A DNA stretch of 64,000 nucleotides, taken from Leptothrix cholodnii SP-6 (lineage in GTDB: Bacteria > Pseudomonadota > Gammaproteobacteria > Burkholderiales > Burkholderiaceae_C). Each line of letters begins with the position of its first letter. The stretch's first letter is position 1. Below the pieces are notes generated by a model. That model searched no databases. It saw nothing but the letters and a program-made list of their open reading frames with translations, and had not been told where the DNA came from. The position numbers were made by a program, and so were the translations under genes. This document shows, piece after piece, positions 47,970 through 58,283 of this stretch. The stretch is taken from assembly GCF_000019785.1 (NCBI RefSeq), contig NC_010524.1:62001-126000 (forward strand), written 5' to 3'.

Positions 47970-48695
47970 TCAGCCGCGGCTCGTGCGGTAGGGTTCCTCG
48001 AAGTCGAGGAAGTCGTGTTCGGCCAGCGCATCGGCCACCCAGGCCGCCACGCTCGGGCGCTGGTGGATGTGCTCGATGTAGTCGGCCACCGGCGCGGGCA
48101 CCGGCAGCGCGTAGCTGCGCAGCCGGCTGGCCACCGGCGCGTAATAGGCGTCGGCGATGCCGAAACGCTCGCCGAACAGCCACGGGCCGCCGAAGCGTTC
48201 GAGGCAGCCGGTCCACATCGCGACGATGCGCGCCAGGTCGGCCTGCACCGCCGGCTGCTCGGCCAGCACGCGCGCGCCGATCTCGGGCAGCCGTGCCTCG
48301 ATGTTCATCGGGCAGGCGTTGCGCAGCGCGCCGAAGCCGCTGTGCATCTCGGCGCACAGGCTGCGTGCCAGCGCGCGTCGTGCGGCATCGGCCGGCCAGA
48401 GCTGGCGATCCGGGTGGCGCTCGGCCAGCGTCTCGGCGATCGCCAGGGTGTCCCACACCACCTGCGGACCGCTGCTGCCGGCGACGCCGTCATCCACGCC
48501 GTCGTCGATCACCAGCGCCGGCACCTTGCCGGTGGGCACCAGCGCGCCCATCGTGCGCTTGAACGTCGAGCCGGGCGTGAAGGCGTCGAAGCGCACCTTC
48601 ACCTCGGTGAACGGGATGGCCGCGTCGGTCATCAGCACCCAGGGGCGCATCGACCACGACGAGTAGTTCTTGTTGCCGATGTAGAGCTGCAGCAT
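47970..48695 (-). CDS. Glutathione S-transferase family protein
   Basis: 241 residues. Thioredoxin-like N-domain MLQLYIGNKNYSSWSMRPWV, with GKVPALVIDDG, then an all-helical C-domain. The SSWSMRPW start is typical of a GST branch common in proteobacteria, with Ser as the likely catalytic residue. Substrate unknown. Between cca (44 nt) and the sigma54 response regulator. Confidence 0.85.
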   Translation of the reverse strand: MLQLYIGNKNYSSWSMRPWVLMTDAAIPFTEVKVRFDAFTPGSTFKRTMGALVPTGKVPALVIDDGVDDGVAGSSGPQVVWDTLAIAETLAERHPDRQLWPADAARRALARSLCAEMHSGFGALRNACPMNIEARLPEIGARVLAEQPAVQADLARIVAMWTGCLERFGGPWLFGERFGIADAYYAPVASRLRSYALPVPAPVADYIEHIHQRPSVAAWVADALAEHDFLDFEEPYRTSRG

Positions 48696-48722
48696 GGTGG
48701 GTTCCGTGCGAGGCGCGCAGCC

Positions 48723-50120
<1,398 letters not shown>

Positions 50121-50163
50121 GGCTTCCTCGATAGGCGACAGCAGCGGTCCCGGACGTGCTGAG

Positions 50164-51549
50164 TCATGCTGGCGTGCGGGCCAGCGGCAGTTGCAGGATC
50201 ACCGAGGTGCCTTGACCTGGTGCGCTCTTGATCTCGACGGCACCCCCCAGGCGGTCGAGCACCCGCTTGACCAGCGCCAGGCCCATGCCCAGCCCGCGGG
50301 GCTTGGTGGTGTAGAACGGTCGGAACACGTTGGCCAGGTGTTCGGCGGGGATGCCGTCGCCGTGGTCGTGAACCTCGACGCGCACCGAGTCCTGGTCGGC
50401 CTGCGCCTTGACGGTGACGGTGGCCTGCGGGCCGGAGGCCTCGAGCGCGTTCGACAGCAGCGAGTTGAGCACCTGCTGCAGCAGCACCGGGTCGCCGCGC
50501 ACCGCCGGCAGCGGGCCGGCCCAGTCGAGCACGAGGTGCTTGTTCTGGCTGTCGAAGGCCGGGCGGAACTGTTCGGCGGTGGCGCGCAGCACGTGGTCGA
50601 GCTCGGTGTCGCCGAGCACCTCGACGGCGTCGCGGCTGTAGGTGAGCAGGGTGCGCACCAGCCGCTCGATGCGGTCGACGTGCAGGATGGTCTCGTTGGC
50701 CATCTCGGGCGACATGTCGCCGATCTCGCGCTGCAGTTCGGCGGTCGAGCGGATCGACGCCAGCGGGTTGCGGATGCTGTGAGCGGTGGCCGCGGCGATC
50801 TCGCCCACCAGCGCCAGGGCGTCGGCCTCGACCAGCCGGCGGCGCTGCTCGTGCATCAGGCGGCTGGCCTTGCGCACCAGTCCGAGGGTCGACAGATACA
50901 GCACCGCGCCGCCCAGCAGCGAACACACCCACACCAGCAGCGTGCCCTGGCGCAGGGTGTCGTTGAGCGTGCGCGGCACCCGGTACAGCTCGACCACGCC
51001 GATCAGGGTGCGGTTGGTGCCGGCGGAGCTGTAGACCGGCAGGTAGTTCTCGACGAAGCTCGCGCGCCGCGTGCCCAGCGCCACGTGTTCGCCCTTGGCC
51101 ACGGCGGTGTGGTCCTCGACCTCGCCGCGCTCCCACACCAGCGTGCCCTTGAGGGCCGCCTCGAGCTCGTCGTTGCGGCCGAAGTAGCGACCGATCAGCG
51201 CCGCGTTGCTCGACCACAGCACGCGCCTGTCGAGGCTGTAGACATTGGCGCGCAGCACGTCGGGCAGCGCCGCGACGTGGGTGAAGAACTCGGCGAAGTC
51301 GGCCTCGCGCACCGTTTCGCCGCCGATCAGGAAGCCCTTGCTGACGTTCTGGGTGTCGACGATGTTCTGCACGAAATCGCGGCTCAGGCTGGCGTCGTGA
51401 TCGAGCAGCCGGGTTTCGAGGAACCGCGCCAGCACCAGCGCCATCGTGATGCTGACCACCCCGACCGCCAGCAGACTCACGAGCGAGAACCAGCGAACCA
51501 GCGGAAAACCACCGCTCGCATCGCCGCGCATGAGTTTGAGCCAACGCAT
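50164..51549 (-). CDS. Membrane sensor histidine kinase
   Basis: 461 residues. Two membrane helices (about 18-42 and 202-222) enclose a 160-residue periplasmic sensor. The dimerisation helix carries His257 in AAATAHSIRNPLASIRS; N-box LSNALEAS, DHGDGIP and GLGMGLALVKRV complete the ATPase. ATG 51549 has GGAG upstream; the 24 extra residues in frame are rejected. Cognate of the response regulator encoded next. No solute-binding gene nearby suggests the signal. Confidence 0.9.
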   Translation of the reverse strand: MRWLKLMRGDASGGFPLVRWFSLVSLLAVGVVSITMALVLARFLETRLLDHDASLSRDFVQNIVDTQNVSKGFLIGGETVREADFAEFFTHVAALPDVLRANVYSLDRRVLWSSNAALIGRYFGRNDELEAALKGTLVWERGEVEDHTAVAKGEHVALGTRRASFVENYLPVYSSAGTNRTLIGVVELYRVPRTLNDTLRQGTLLVWVCSLLGGAVLYLSTLGLVRKASRLMHEQRRRLVEADALALVGEIAAATAHSIRNPLASIRSTAELQREIGDMSPEMANETILHVDRIERLVRTLLTYSRDAVEVLGDTELDHVLRATAEQFRPAFDSQNKHLVLDWAGPLPAVRGDPVLLQQVLNSLLSNALEASGPQATVTVKAQADQDSVRVEVHDHGDGIPAEHLANVFRPFYTTKPRGLGMGLALVKRVLDRLGGAVEIKSAPGQGTSVILQLPLARTPA

Positions 51550-51672
51550 CTTCGGGTTCTCCTGTTGTCGATCAAGGCGGCGCGGGCGTTCCCGTGCAGG
51601 CCGGATTGTGCGCCGCCGCAAGCCGCCCCTCGACCCGGCGCAGGCCGCGACAGGTCGAGGCCGCGTGATGCA

Positions 51673-52638
51673 TCAACGACCTGCCAGCATCCGCAGCTGA
51701 TTGGTGCGCTGGCCGCCGCCGCCGAGCCAGGGCCCCATCACGTCGGCCAGCGAGGCCGCGCGGATGCCGAGTTCGGCCAGGCCCGGCAGGCGGCCGCCGG
51801 CGACATTGGGTACCCGCATCGACGCCAGGTTGTCGCCCGACATCAGCGGCTCGCCCGGCAGCAACCCCAGCGCGGCGGCCTGCAGGCGGCCGGCCCATTC
51901 CGGCAGCGGCAGCACCGGGCGCGGGTGGCCGCTCCAGCGCCCGGCCAGCTGCACCAGTTCGCGCAGCGTCAGCACCTGCGGGCCGGCACATTCGAAGGTC
52001 CGGCCGATGTGGCGCGGGTCGGTCAGGCAGGCCACGATCGCATGCGCCACGTCGTCGACCCAGACCGGCTGGAAACGTGCCGCGGCGCCGGCCAGCGGCA
52101 TCACCGGCGCGAGCGCCTGCAGGGCTGCGAACAGGTTGATGAAGCGGTCCTCGGCGCCGAAGATCACGCTCGGGCGCAGCAGCGTCAGCGCCAGGCCGGG
52201 CGCGGCGCGCAGCACCTGCTCGCCCTGCGTCTTGCTGCGCAGGTAGAGCGAGGGCGCGGGCGGCGCGTCGGCAGCATCGTCCACCCCCAGCGCGCTGACA
52301 TGCACCAGCCGCGTCACGCCGGCGGCCGCACAGGCGCCGGCGATGCGCTGCGGCAGCGTCACGTGCACCTGCTCGAAGCGTCGCGCGTCGCCATGCAGCA
52401 CCGCCACCAGGTTGACCACCGCATCGCAGCCGGCCATCAGCGCGAGCAGCTGGGCCGGGTCGTGCACGTCGGCCTCGACCAGCTCGACCGTCGGCAGCAT
52501 CGCGAGCGCCTTGGCGCGTGCCGGCCGGCGGCTCGGAATGCGCAAGCCGGCACCGGTGCCGCCGTGGGCGGCGACCCAGGCCGCCGCGAATGCCCGGCCG
52601 ACAAAACCGGTGCCACCCAGAACCAAGACCTTGTTCAT
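51673..52638 (-). CDS. NAD(P)-binding epimerase-like protein of the NDUFA9/complex I assembly type
   Basis: 321 residues, atypical SDR. Rossmann VLVLGGTGFVGRAFAAAW, HVSALGVDDAADAPPAPSLY and the FGAEDRFINLFAAL segment match the NDUFA9-like branch. There is no Ser-Tyr-Lys triad as in epimerases, so a structural or binding role is likely. ATG 52638 follows GGAGGG; an ATG one codon earlier is too close to it. Co-directional with slt, 65 nt downstream of it. Confidence 0.85.
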   Translation of the reverse strand: MNKVLVLGGTGFVGRAFAAAWVAAHGGTGAGLRIPSRRPARAKALAMLPTVELVEADVHDPAQLLALMAGCDAVVNLVAVLHGDARRFEQVHVTLPQRIAGACAAAGVTRLVHVSALGVDDAADAPPAPSLYLRSKTQGEQVLRAAPGLALTLLRPSVIFGAEDRFINLFAALQALAPVMPLAGAAARFQPVWVDDVAHAIVACLTDPRHIGRTFECAGPQVLTLRELVQLAGRWSGHPRPVLPLPEWAGRLQAAALGLLPGEPLMSGDNLASMRVPNVAGGRLPGLAELGIRAASLADVMGPWLGGGGQRTNQLRMLAGR

Positions 52639-52703
52639 CATCCCTCCAACCGAAACTGCCGCAAGCCGTACCGTGCCGATCCGGCGCTGCGCCAGCGACA
52701 CGG

Positions 52704-54776
52704 TCAGGGCAGGTCCCTGTTCTCGGTGAGCGCCGTCTCGGCCCGCGGTGTCACCGGCGGCCCCAGGCGCTGCTTGAGGTTGACCACCGACTGGCCGCCC
52801 AGCAGCGCGGCATAGTAGCTCGCGTTCGACAGCACCTTCTTGACGTAGTCGCGCGTCTCGTTGAACGGGATGCTCTCGGCCCAGGCGGCCACTTCGATCG
52901 GCGGGCCTTCGCGCCAGCGCCGCGAGCGGCTCGGGCCGGCGTTGTAGGCCGCGGTGGCCAGCGCCTGCGAGCCCTCGAAGTCGTCGAGCACCAGCTTCAG
53001 GTAGCCGGCGCCCAGGCGCAGGTTGAGGTTGCGGTCGGTGATCCTGTCGGCGGTGTAGGGCACGCCGAGCTTGCGGGCGGTCCAGCGCGCGGTGCCGGGC
53101 ATCAGCTGCATCAGGCCGGCCGCACCGGCGCTCGAGCGCACGTCGGTGATGAAGCGCGACTCCTGGCGGATCAGGCCGTAGATGTAGGCCGCATCGAGCC
53201 CGACCTCCTGCGCCGCGGCGACCACCTCGGCGCGGAACGGGGTCGGGAAGCGCTGCGCCATGTCGACCTCGGTGCGGGTGCGTTCGCTGGTGTGGATGCA
53301 GCGATCCCAGATCTCGCGTTCGCAGGCGCGCTGGGCGGCGGCCAGCAGGGCGCGGTCGTTCATGCCGATCACGCTGAAGTTCCATTCGCGCACGCCCTCG
53401 CTGCGCAGGCCCAGCCCGATCAGCATCAGCGCCCGGTTCAGCCCGGGGTTCTGCTCGGCGGCGCGCCGCTCGTCGGCACCGAGCGCGGCCGGTCGCGGCG
53501 GCAGGCTCTGGGTGCGGCCGAGGGCATCGGCGGCGAGCTTGCCGTAGAAGTTGTAGCCGCCGGCAATGCGTTCGAACAGCACCGCGGCGCCGGTGCGGCG
53601 GGCATCCCCGTCGGTGCCGGCGGCGGCGGTGGCCATCAGGGCGCGCCCCTTCCAGTAGACCCAGGTCGGGTCGGCCTGCGCCGGTGCGGTCATCGCGTTG
53701 ATCGCCGACAGCACCCGTTCCCAGCGTTGCGCATCGGTGGCACGCAGGGCGGCGCGGGCGCGCCAGGCCAGCGTGTCGTCGCTCCAGTCGACGTCGCGCG
53801 CCTGCGGCACGGTCAGCGCGCGCTGGAACCAGCCGTCGGCCTCGGGCAGGCGTTTCCAGGCGGCCTGCTTGGCGATCGCGGCCCAGGTCCAGGCGGCGGC
53901 ATCGGGCGCGAGCTGCGCCTGCCAGCGGTCCTCGAGCAGGGTGGCGGCGGTCTGCGGATCGCTGGTGGCCAGCCGCACCAGCGCCAGCACCACCATCTCG
54001 GCGCCCTGGCGGTGGCCGGCATCGGCGTGCTTGTTGAAGTAGCGCAGCGGCTGGTCCCACAGCTCGGTCAGCGGCTTGTCGGCCAGGGTCTCGCTGATCA
54101 GCGCCAGCGCCTCGCGGGCCAGCTTGGGCCGGCCGGCCTCGGCGCTGATGCGCGCCTTCAGCCAGACGTCGGCGCTGCTCAGGCGGCGGGCCTCGAACAG
54201 CGTGCCGGCCATCAGCGCGCATCCGGCCGCCGGCTCGCGCTGGCCGAGCCAGCTGCTGCGCGCGCTGGCGCGCACGTCGTCACCGGCCTGGTGGCGCAGC
54301 AGCATCGCGTAGCAGTTGACCTGCCGGTCGTCGGCCATGCGAAAACGCGGCAGCTCGGCACCGAAGCGCGCCCAGTCGCGCCGGATGCCCAGCTCGAGCA
54401 GCCAGTCGTTGCGCAGCCGGTCCTCGACATAGGTGCCGGGCCAGCGGGCGTAGAAGGCCTCCAGATCGTCCTGGCCGACCTCGCCCAGGCGCAGGCCGAT
54501 CTCCCAGTAGTCGGCCCACATCGCCAGCGGGTGGCGTGCCGCCACCAGCGCGTCGCGGGCACTGGCCAGGCGGGCACGGTCGCGGCTGCGCAGGGCCTCG
54601 CGGGCGTCGAGCAGGCGCTGGTCGATCGGCCGGATGGCGAGCGCAGCCGCACCCGTCGGCGCGATCGGTTCGGCGACCAGCGCAGGCGCGGCGGTGTCCA
54701 CGGCCTGGGGCGACTGCGCCGCGCAGGGTGACAGCAGCGCGCAGCTGCCGAGAAACAGGGAAACCAGGTACTTCAT
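52704..54776 (-). CDS. Soluble lytic murein transglycosylase (Slt70-like)
   Basis: 690 residues, periplasmic. Signal peptide (1-21), long alpha-superhelical U domain, linker and a C-terminal lysozyme-like domain where Glu539 in GLIRQESRF is catalytic; ESR...GAAGLMQLMPGTA and AAYNAGPSR follow. Cuts peptidoglycan to 1,6-anhydroMurNAc. The ATG 54776 is preceded by 35 Arg-rich in-frame residues, which I exclude. Confidence 0.92.
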   Translation of the reverse strand: MKYLVSLFLGSCALLSPCAAQSPQAVDTAAPALVAEPIAPTGAAALAIRPIDQRLLDAREALRSRDRARLASARDALVAARHPLAMWADYWEIGLRLGEVGQDDLEAFYARWPGTYVEDRLRNDWLLELGIRRDWARFGAELPRFRMADDRQVNCYAMLLRHQAGDDVRASARSSWLGQREPAAGCALMAGTLFEARRLSSADVWLKARISAEAGRPKLAREALALISETLADKPLTELWDQPLRYFNKHADAGHRQGAEMVVLALVRLATSDPQTAATLLEDRWQAQLAPDAAAWTWAAIAKQAAWKRLPEADGWFQRALTVPQARDVDWSDDTLAWRARAALRATDAQRWERVLSAINAMTAPAQADPTWVYWKGRALMATAAAGTDGDARRTGAAVLFERIAGGYNFYGKLAADALGRTQSLPPRPAALGADERRAAEQNPGLNRALMLIGLGLRSEGVREWNFSVIGMNDRALLAAAQRACEREIWDRCIHTSERTRTEVDMAQRFPTPFRAEVVAAAQEVGLDAAYIYGLIRQESRFITDVRSSAGAAGLMQLMPGTARWTARKLGVPYTADRITDRNLNLRLGAGYLKLVLDDFEGSQALATAAYNAGPSRSRRWREGPPIEVAAWAESIPFNETRDYVKKVLSNASYYAALLGGQSVVNLKQRLGPPVTPRAETALTENRDLP

Positions 54777-54888
54777 CTTGGGGGCTCGCGGCGAACAGGC
54801 GCTCGCTCGGGTGACGGCACGCCGATGGTGCCTGATTCGCTTTGCATCTGGATCAACGCTGGATTGCCGCCGCCGGTGCACACCCCGT

Positions 54889-55851
54889 TCACGGGGCGTG
54901 CTCGCCCAAGGCCTGCCGCACCGGCGCGGCCTGCTCGGCGACCCAGTCGCGCAGCTGCTGCACCTCGGGCCGCTGCACGGCGCCGCTGGCGAGGATCAGC
55001 CAGTAGCCGTAGGGCACGGCGTCACGGCCGGCGGGGCCGAACGGTTCGACCAGCTCGCCGCGCGCCAGCATGTCGGCCACCAGCGGCAGGCGCGCCAGCA
55101 CCACGCCCTGGCTGGCCTGCGCGGCCTGCACGCGCTGGTGGTCGTAATTGAGATGCACCCAGCTGCGCGGCTGCAGGGCCTGCAGGCCGCGCGCGGCGAG
55201 CCAGTGTTCCCAGGATCGATACGGACTGCTGCCCAGGTAAAGCCCCTCCACCTCCAGCAGCGTGTGGCCCGCCAGGTCGACCGGTTGATCGAGTGCGGCG
55301 ATCTCGCCGCGCCGGGCGCGCTCCAGATACCAGGGGCTGACGACCGGCGCCAGCACCTCGCCGAACAGCAGCAAGGCGCCGGGCGGCGCGTCGTCGGGGT
55401 GGCAATAGCGCAGCGCCATGTCGATGTCCGGGTCGTCCATGTCGTGCAGCGTGTCGTGCGCGGCGATGCGGATGTCGAGCGCCGGATGGCGGCGCTGGAA
55501 GGCCTCCAGCCGCGGGATCAGCCACAGCGTGGCGAACGACGCGAAGGTGGTGATCGCCACCCGCGGCCGCGCGCCGGCGCTGCGGATCTGGCGCACCGCG
55601 CCGTCGAGCCGTTCAAGCAGAGGTTGCACCGCGCGCTGCAGCGTCAGACCGGCGGCGGTGAGCGTGACTTGACGGGTGTCGCGCTGGAAGACCACGGCGC
55701 CGAGTTCCTCCTCCAGGCCCTTGATCTGCCGGCTGATGGCCGACTGGGTGAGAAACAGCTCCTCGCCGGCGAGCCGGAAACTCAGCCGCCGCGCCACCGC
55801 CTCGAACGCGCGCAGCGACTGCAGCGACAGCGGCCGGTTTCGCGTGCTCAT
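54889..55851 (-). CDS. LysR family regulator (GcvA-like)
   Basis: 320 residues. HTH in residues 1-65 (LRAFEAVARRLSFRLAGEEL then LTQSAISRQIKGLEEELG) and a two-lobed effector domain. The GcvA-like branch has this HTH and VAITTFASFATLWLIPRLEAF. Divergent from the DUF2917 gene, a pairing often seen in Burkholderiales, so DUF2917 is a probable target. Start ATG 55851; GTG 55860 also possible. Confidence 0.9.
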   Translation of the reverse strand: MSTRNRPLSLQSLRAFEAVARRLSFRLAGEELFLTQSAISRQIKGLEEELGAVVFQRDTRQVTLTAAGLTLQRAVQPLLERLDGAVRQIRSAGARPRVAITTFASFATLWLIPRLEAFQRRHPALDIRIAAHDTLHDMDDPDIDMALRYCHPDDAPPGALLLFGEVLAPVVSPWYLERARRGEIAALDQPVDLAGHTLLEVEGLYLGSSPYRSWEHWLAARGLQALQPRSWVHLNYDHQRVQAAQASQGVVLARLPLVADMLARGELVEPFGPAGRDAVPYGYWLILASGAVQRPEVQQLRDWVAEQAAPVRQALGEHAP

Positions 55852-55914
55852 GAGCGGCACGCATCAATCGACGGGTTCGATCTCATTGGACGCACGGCTC
55901 CTTCTCGCAGACGA

Positions 55915-55934
55915 TTCACGCATCGAATTGTGAA
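55915..55934. promoter_or_regulatory. LysR-type candidate site TTCAC-N10-GTGAA
   Basis: TTCAC at 55915-55919 and GTGAA at 55930-55934 are inverted with a 10-nt gap, between the divergent LysR and DUF2917 genes. Fits the dyad expected for a LysR regulator. Confidence 0.45.
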
Positions 55935-55946
55935 CCGGAGAGCCCC

Positions 55947-56411
55947 ATGTCGATCGAGCTGTGGATGAGGAAAACGCATGAATCAGGCGACTTCTCGAAG
56001 GCCGCCGGCGGGTCGGTGTCGGCGCTGCAGACGCACCAGTGGCGGGTCGCCCGCGCCGGCGTGCTGCAGGTGCAGGACGGCCCGCTCTGGCTGACCCGCG
56101 ACGGCGACCCCGACGACCACGTGCTGCAGCCCGGCGATCACCTGCACCTGCGGGCCGGCGAGCGCGTGACCGTCGGCGCCTGGCGGCCGGCGCAGGCGAC
56201 GGCCTGGCAGTGGCGACCCGACCCGGTCGAATCGGTCGGTCAGCGCTTCGGGCGGGCGCTGGTCTTCCTGGCGGCCGGCGCGCTCGACCGGCTGGCGCGC
56301 GGCCTCGAAGGCTGGGCCGCCCTGGCCCGCACGGCCGCCGCCAGCGCCAGTCGCGCCCACGGCTGCATCAGCGCGGGCGACTCCATGGCGTCGTCGGGCG
56401 CGCTGAAGTAG
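55947..56411 (+). CDS. DUF2917 protein
   Basis: 154 residues. Cupin-like beta domain (VLQVQDGPLWLTRDGDPDDH then LQPGDHLHLRAGERVTVGAW) characterises DUF2917; the C-terminal half (about 95-154) is Ala-rich and less conserved. Cytoplasmic, function unknown, usually controlled by the divergent LysR. AGAG precedes the ATG. Its last 172 nt are antisense to the TfoX-N gene. Confidence 0.82.
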   Translation: MSIELWMRKTHESGDFSKAAGGSVSALQTHQWRVARAGVLQVQDGPLWLTRDGDPDDHVLQPGDHLHLRAGERVTVGAWRPAQATAWQWRPDPVESVGQRFGRALVFLAAGALDRLARGLEGWAALARTAAASASRAHGCISAGDSMASSGALK

Positions 56412-56644
56412 CTCATCACGGCGCGTTCGCCGCCGGCGCGCTGGTAGGCGAAGGGCTCGCAGCCGGCCGACTCGAAGACGGCCCGGCTCTGCGCATCGAC
56501 CTTCAGGTAGAGCCGGCCGTCGGCGATCAGCGCGATGAACAGGTCGTCGACATAGAAACCCTGGCCGCCGAACATGCGCCGCGACCGGGCCCGGCCGAGC
56601 GGCGCCAGCAGCTCCAGCACGTGGTTGACGAGTTCTTCGGCCAT
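56240..56644 (-). CDS. TfoX N-terminal-domain protein
   Basis: 134 residues. TfoX-N fold: MAEELVNHVLELLAPLG, then RRMFGGQGFYVDDLFIALI and the C-terminal strand region FAYQRAGGERAVMSYFSAP. It lacks the C-terminal TfoX domain. Role unknown; full TfoX affects competence in Haemophilus and Vibrio, but that cannot be transferred here. The C-terminal 40 residues, Ala/Arg/Ser-rich, lie in the 172-nt overlap with DUF2917 and may be a read-on tail. ATG 56644. Confidence 0.8.
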   Translation of the reverse strand: MAEELVNHVLELLAPLGRARSRRMFGGQGFYVDDLFIALIADGRLYLKVDAQSRAVFESAGCEPFAYQRAGGERAVMSYFSAPDDAMESPALMQPWARLALAAAVRARAAQPSRPRASRSSAPAARKTSARPKR

Positions 56645-56716
56645 GCGCAAGTCTAGGCCGGCGGCGGGTGCGGGGAATCACGGTCGTCGCGATTTGCCCG
56701 GGGCCGGCGCCACCCG

Positions 56717-56722
56717 CACAAT
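56717..56722 (+). promoter_or_regulatory. -10-like CACAAT before the 5-FCL gene
   Basis: CACAAT then CGGCGC. Predicted start near 56729, leaving about 35 nt of leader before ATG 56764. Same hexamer-plus-CGGCGC pattern as at 45249. Confidence 0.35.
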
Positions 56723-56763
56723 CGGCGCCATCCTGATCTCGCGCCGCACGCCGGCCCACGCGC

Positions 56764-57354
56764 ATGCCCTCCTTCAAGCTGCCCGAACCGCCCCGAGACA
56801 AGGCCACGCTGCGCAAGCAGCTGCAGGCCGAACGCATGGGCATGAGTGATCGCCACCAGCGCTCGGTGCACCTGCAGGAGGTGCTGCAGGTCTGGCTGCT
56901 GTCGCGCCGCGAGAAGACCATCGGCGCGTTCTGGTCGATCAAGGGCGAGTTCGATGCCCTGCCCGCGCTCTACCGCTGGAGCGAATCCGACCCCGCGCGC
57001 CGCATCGGTCTGCCGGTGATCGACAAGAAGACCAAGCAGCTGCGCTTTCACGTCTGGTACCCGGGCTGCCCGATGGAGGAGGACGCCTTCGGCATCCTCA
57101 AGCCCAAGGACACCGAGGAGTTCCACCCCGAGCTGCTGCTGGTGCCGTGCGTGGGCTTCGGCCCCAAGGGCATCCGGCTCGGTTACGGCGGCGGCTTCTA
57201 CGACCGCACGCTGGCGCAGCTCAAGCCGATGCCCTACACCGCGGGCGTGGGCTACTCGCACGGCTACATCCCGTGGCTGGAGGCCGAGTCGCACGACGTC
57301 CCGCTCGACGCCATGCTGACCGAGGACGGCGCGGTCTGGGATCGCGACGCCTGA
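56764..57354 (+). CDS. 5-formyltetrahydrofolate cyclo-ligase family protein
   Basis: 196 residues. ATP-dependent conversion of 5-formyl-THF to 5,10-methenyl-THF. The motif LGYGGGFYDRTLA is diagnostic, as is PCVGFGPKGIRLG before it. RKQLQAERM at the N-terminus would bind ATP phosphate. Fits with the folate and methyl-cycle genes (metF, folB) in the window, though not in their operons. Converges on ompW with two hairpins between. Confidence 0.92.
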   Translation: MPSFKLPEPPRDKATLRKQLQAERMGMSDRHQRSVHLQEVLQVWLLSRREKTIGAFWSIKGEFDALPALYRWSESDPARRIGLPVIDKKTKQLRFHVWYPGCPMEEDAFGILKPKDTEEFHPELLLVPCVGFGPKGIRLGYGGGFYDRTLAQLKPMPYTAGVGYSHGYIPWLEAESHDVPLDAMLTEDGAVWDRDA

Positions 57355-57361
57355 ATGAATG

Positions 57362-57386
57362 CAGCCGCGGGGGTTGCCCGCGGCTG
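57362..57386. terminator. Hairpin of a probable bidirectional terminator (first)
   Basis: CAGCCGCGGG, loop GGTTG, CCCGCGGCTG: 10-bp perfect arms, 8 nt after the 5-FCL stop. No T-run. Confidence 0.5.
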
Positions 57387-57402
57387 ATGTCTCCTGCGCT
57401 GT

Positions 57403-57423
57403 CACGCCCGGGTCGCGGGCGTG
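57403..57423. terminator. Hairpin of a probable bidirectional terminator (second)
   Basis: CACGCCCG, loop GGTCG, CGGGCGTG: 8-bp perfect arms, 15 nt past the ompW stop on the minus strand. Together with the preceding hairpin it separates convergent genes. Confidence 0.5.
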
Positions 57424-57437
57424 CAGACACCCTCAGG

Positions 57438-58034
57438 TCAGAACTTGTAGCCCAAGCCGATACCGATCAGCGTCGGATCGACCTTGAGCGTGCCCAGATT
57501 GGTCGCGCCGAGGCTCAGGTCGGTGCGGATCTGCACCTTCTTGACGTCGAGGTTGAGCGACCACTGCTTGTCGATCGCGTAGTCGACGCCTGCCTGGAAG
57601 GCCAGGCCGAAGCTGTTCTTCTCGACCGACAGCGCGCCGTTGAGCAGGTTCACGCTGGAGAAGCGCGTGTAGTTCACGCCGGCGCCCACGTAGGGCTTGA
57701 TCGCGCCCAGGCCGGTGACGTGGTACTGCGCGGTCAGCGTCGGCGGCAGGTGCTTGAGGGTGCCGATGAAGCCGCCGTGGGCGGTCGAGCTGACGTCCTG
57801 CTTCTGCGGGTAGGTCAGGATCAGTTCGGCGGCGAAGTTCGGCGTCACGTAGTAGGTGAAGTCGACTTCCGGCAGCCACTTGCTGTTGATCGACACGTCG
57901 GTGATGGCGACGGTGTCCTTGTTGGCTGCGTCGAGGTAGACGGCGCGCGCACGCACCACGATGTCACCGGCCGACTGGGCCATGGCGACGGGAGCGAGGG
58001 CGGCGACGGCGAGAGCGATGCAGAGCTTTTTCAT
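57438..58034 (-). CDS. OmpW family outer-membrane protein
   Basis: 198 residues. Signal peptide (1-19, AMA-QS) and an 8-stranded beta barrel with alternating aromatic strands; PEVDFTYYVTPNFAAELILT, YVGAGVNYTRF and the C-terminal Phe (GIGLGYKF) are OmpW-like, the last being the BAM signal. Forms a small hydrophobic-solute channel. Start at ATG 58034, with GGAG-type site ahead. Confidence 0.92.
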   Translation of the reverse strand: MKKLCIALAVAALAPVAMAQSAGDIVVRARAVYLDAANKDTVAITDVSINSKWLPEVDFTYYVTPNFAAELILTYPQKQDVSSTAHGGFIGTLKHLPPTLTAQYHVTGLGAIKPYVGAGVNYTRFSSVNLLNGALSVEKNSFGLAFQAGVDYAIDKQWSLNLDVKKVQIRTDLSLGATNLGTLKVDPTLIGIGLGYKF

Positions 58035-58251
58035 CAGAGGGACTCCTTGGATGGAAGGGCGGCCCGAGTGCGAATCTCGGATCCAGGCCTTCATTGAGCC
58101 CTCGCTCGGGGTTCGACCCCTTGTGTCTGCGCAACAGCTGGCCCGGATGGCCTTGCGCCTTGTCGCGGTTTGACGTGCATCAGCAGTCGGCTGCGGGAAA
58201 TGACGCCTTGCAGCAACGCTTTCCCGGCCGATCTGTTGCGCGGGCGCTGAC

Positions 58252-58273
58252 CCGGCCCGCTGCACCGGGCCGG
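58252..58273. terminator. GC-rich hairpin after metF
   Basis: CCGGCCCG, loop CTGCAC, CGGGCCGG, arms 8 bp, 10 nt after the metF stop on the minus strand. Probable end of the ahcY-tlyA-metF transcript; no U-run, so Rho may assist. Confidence 0.45.
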
Positions 58274-58283
58274 ATCCCGGGGT

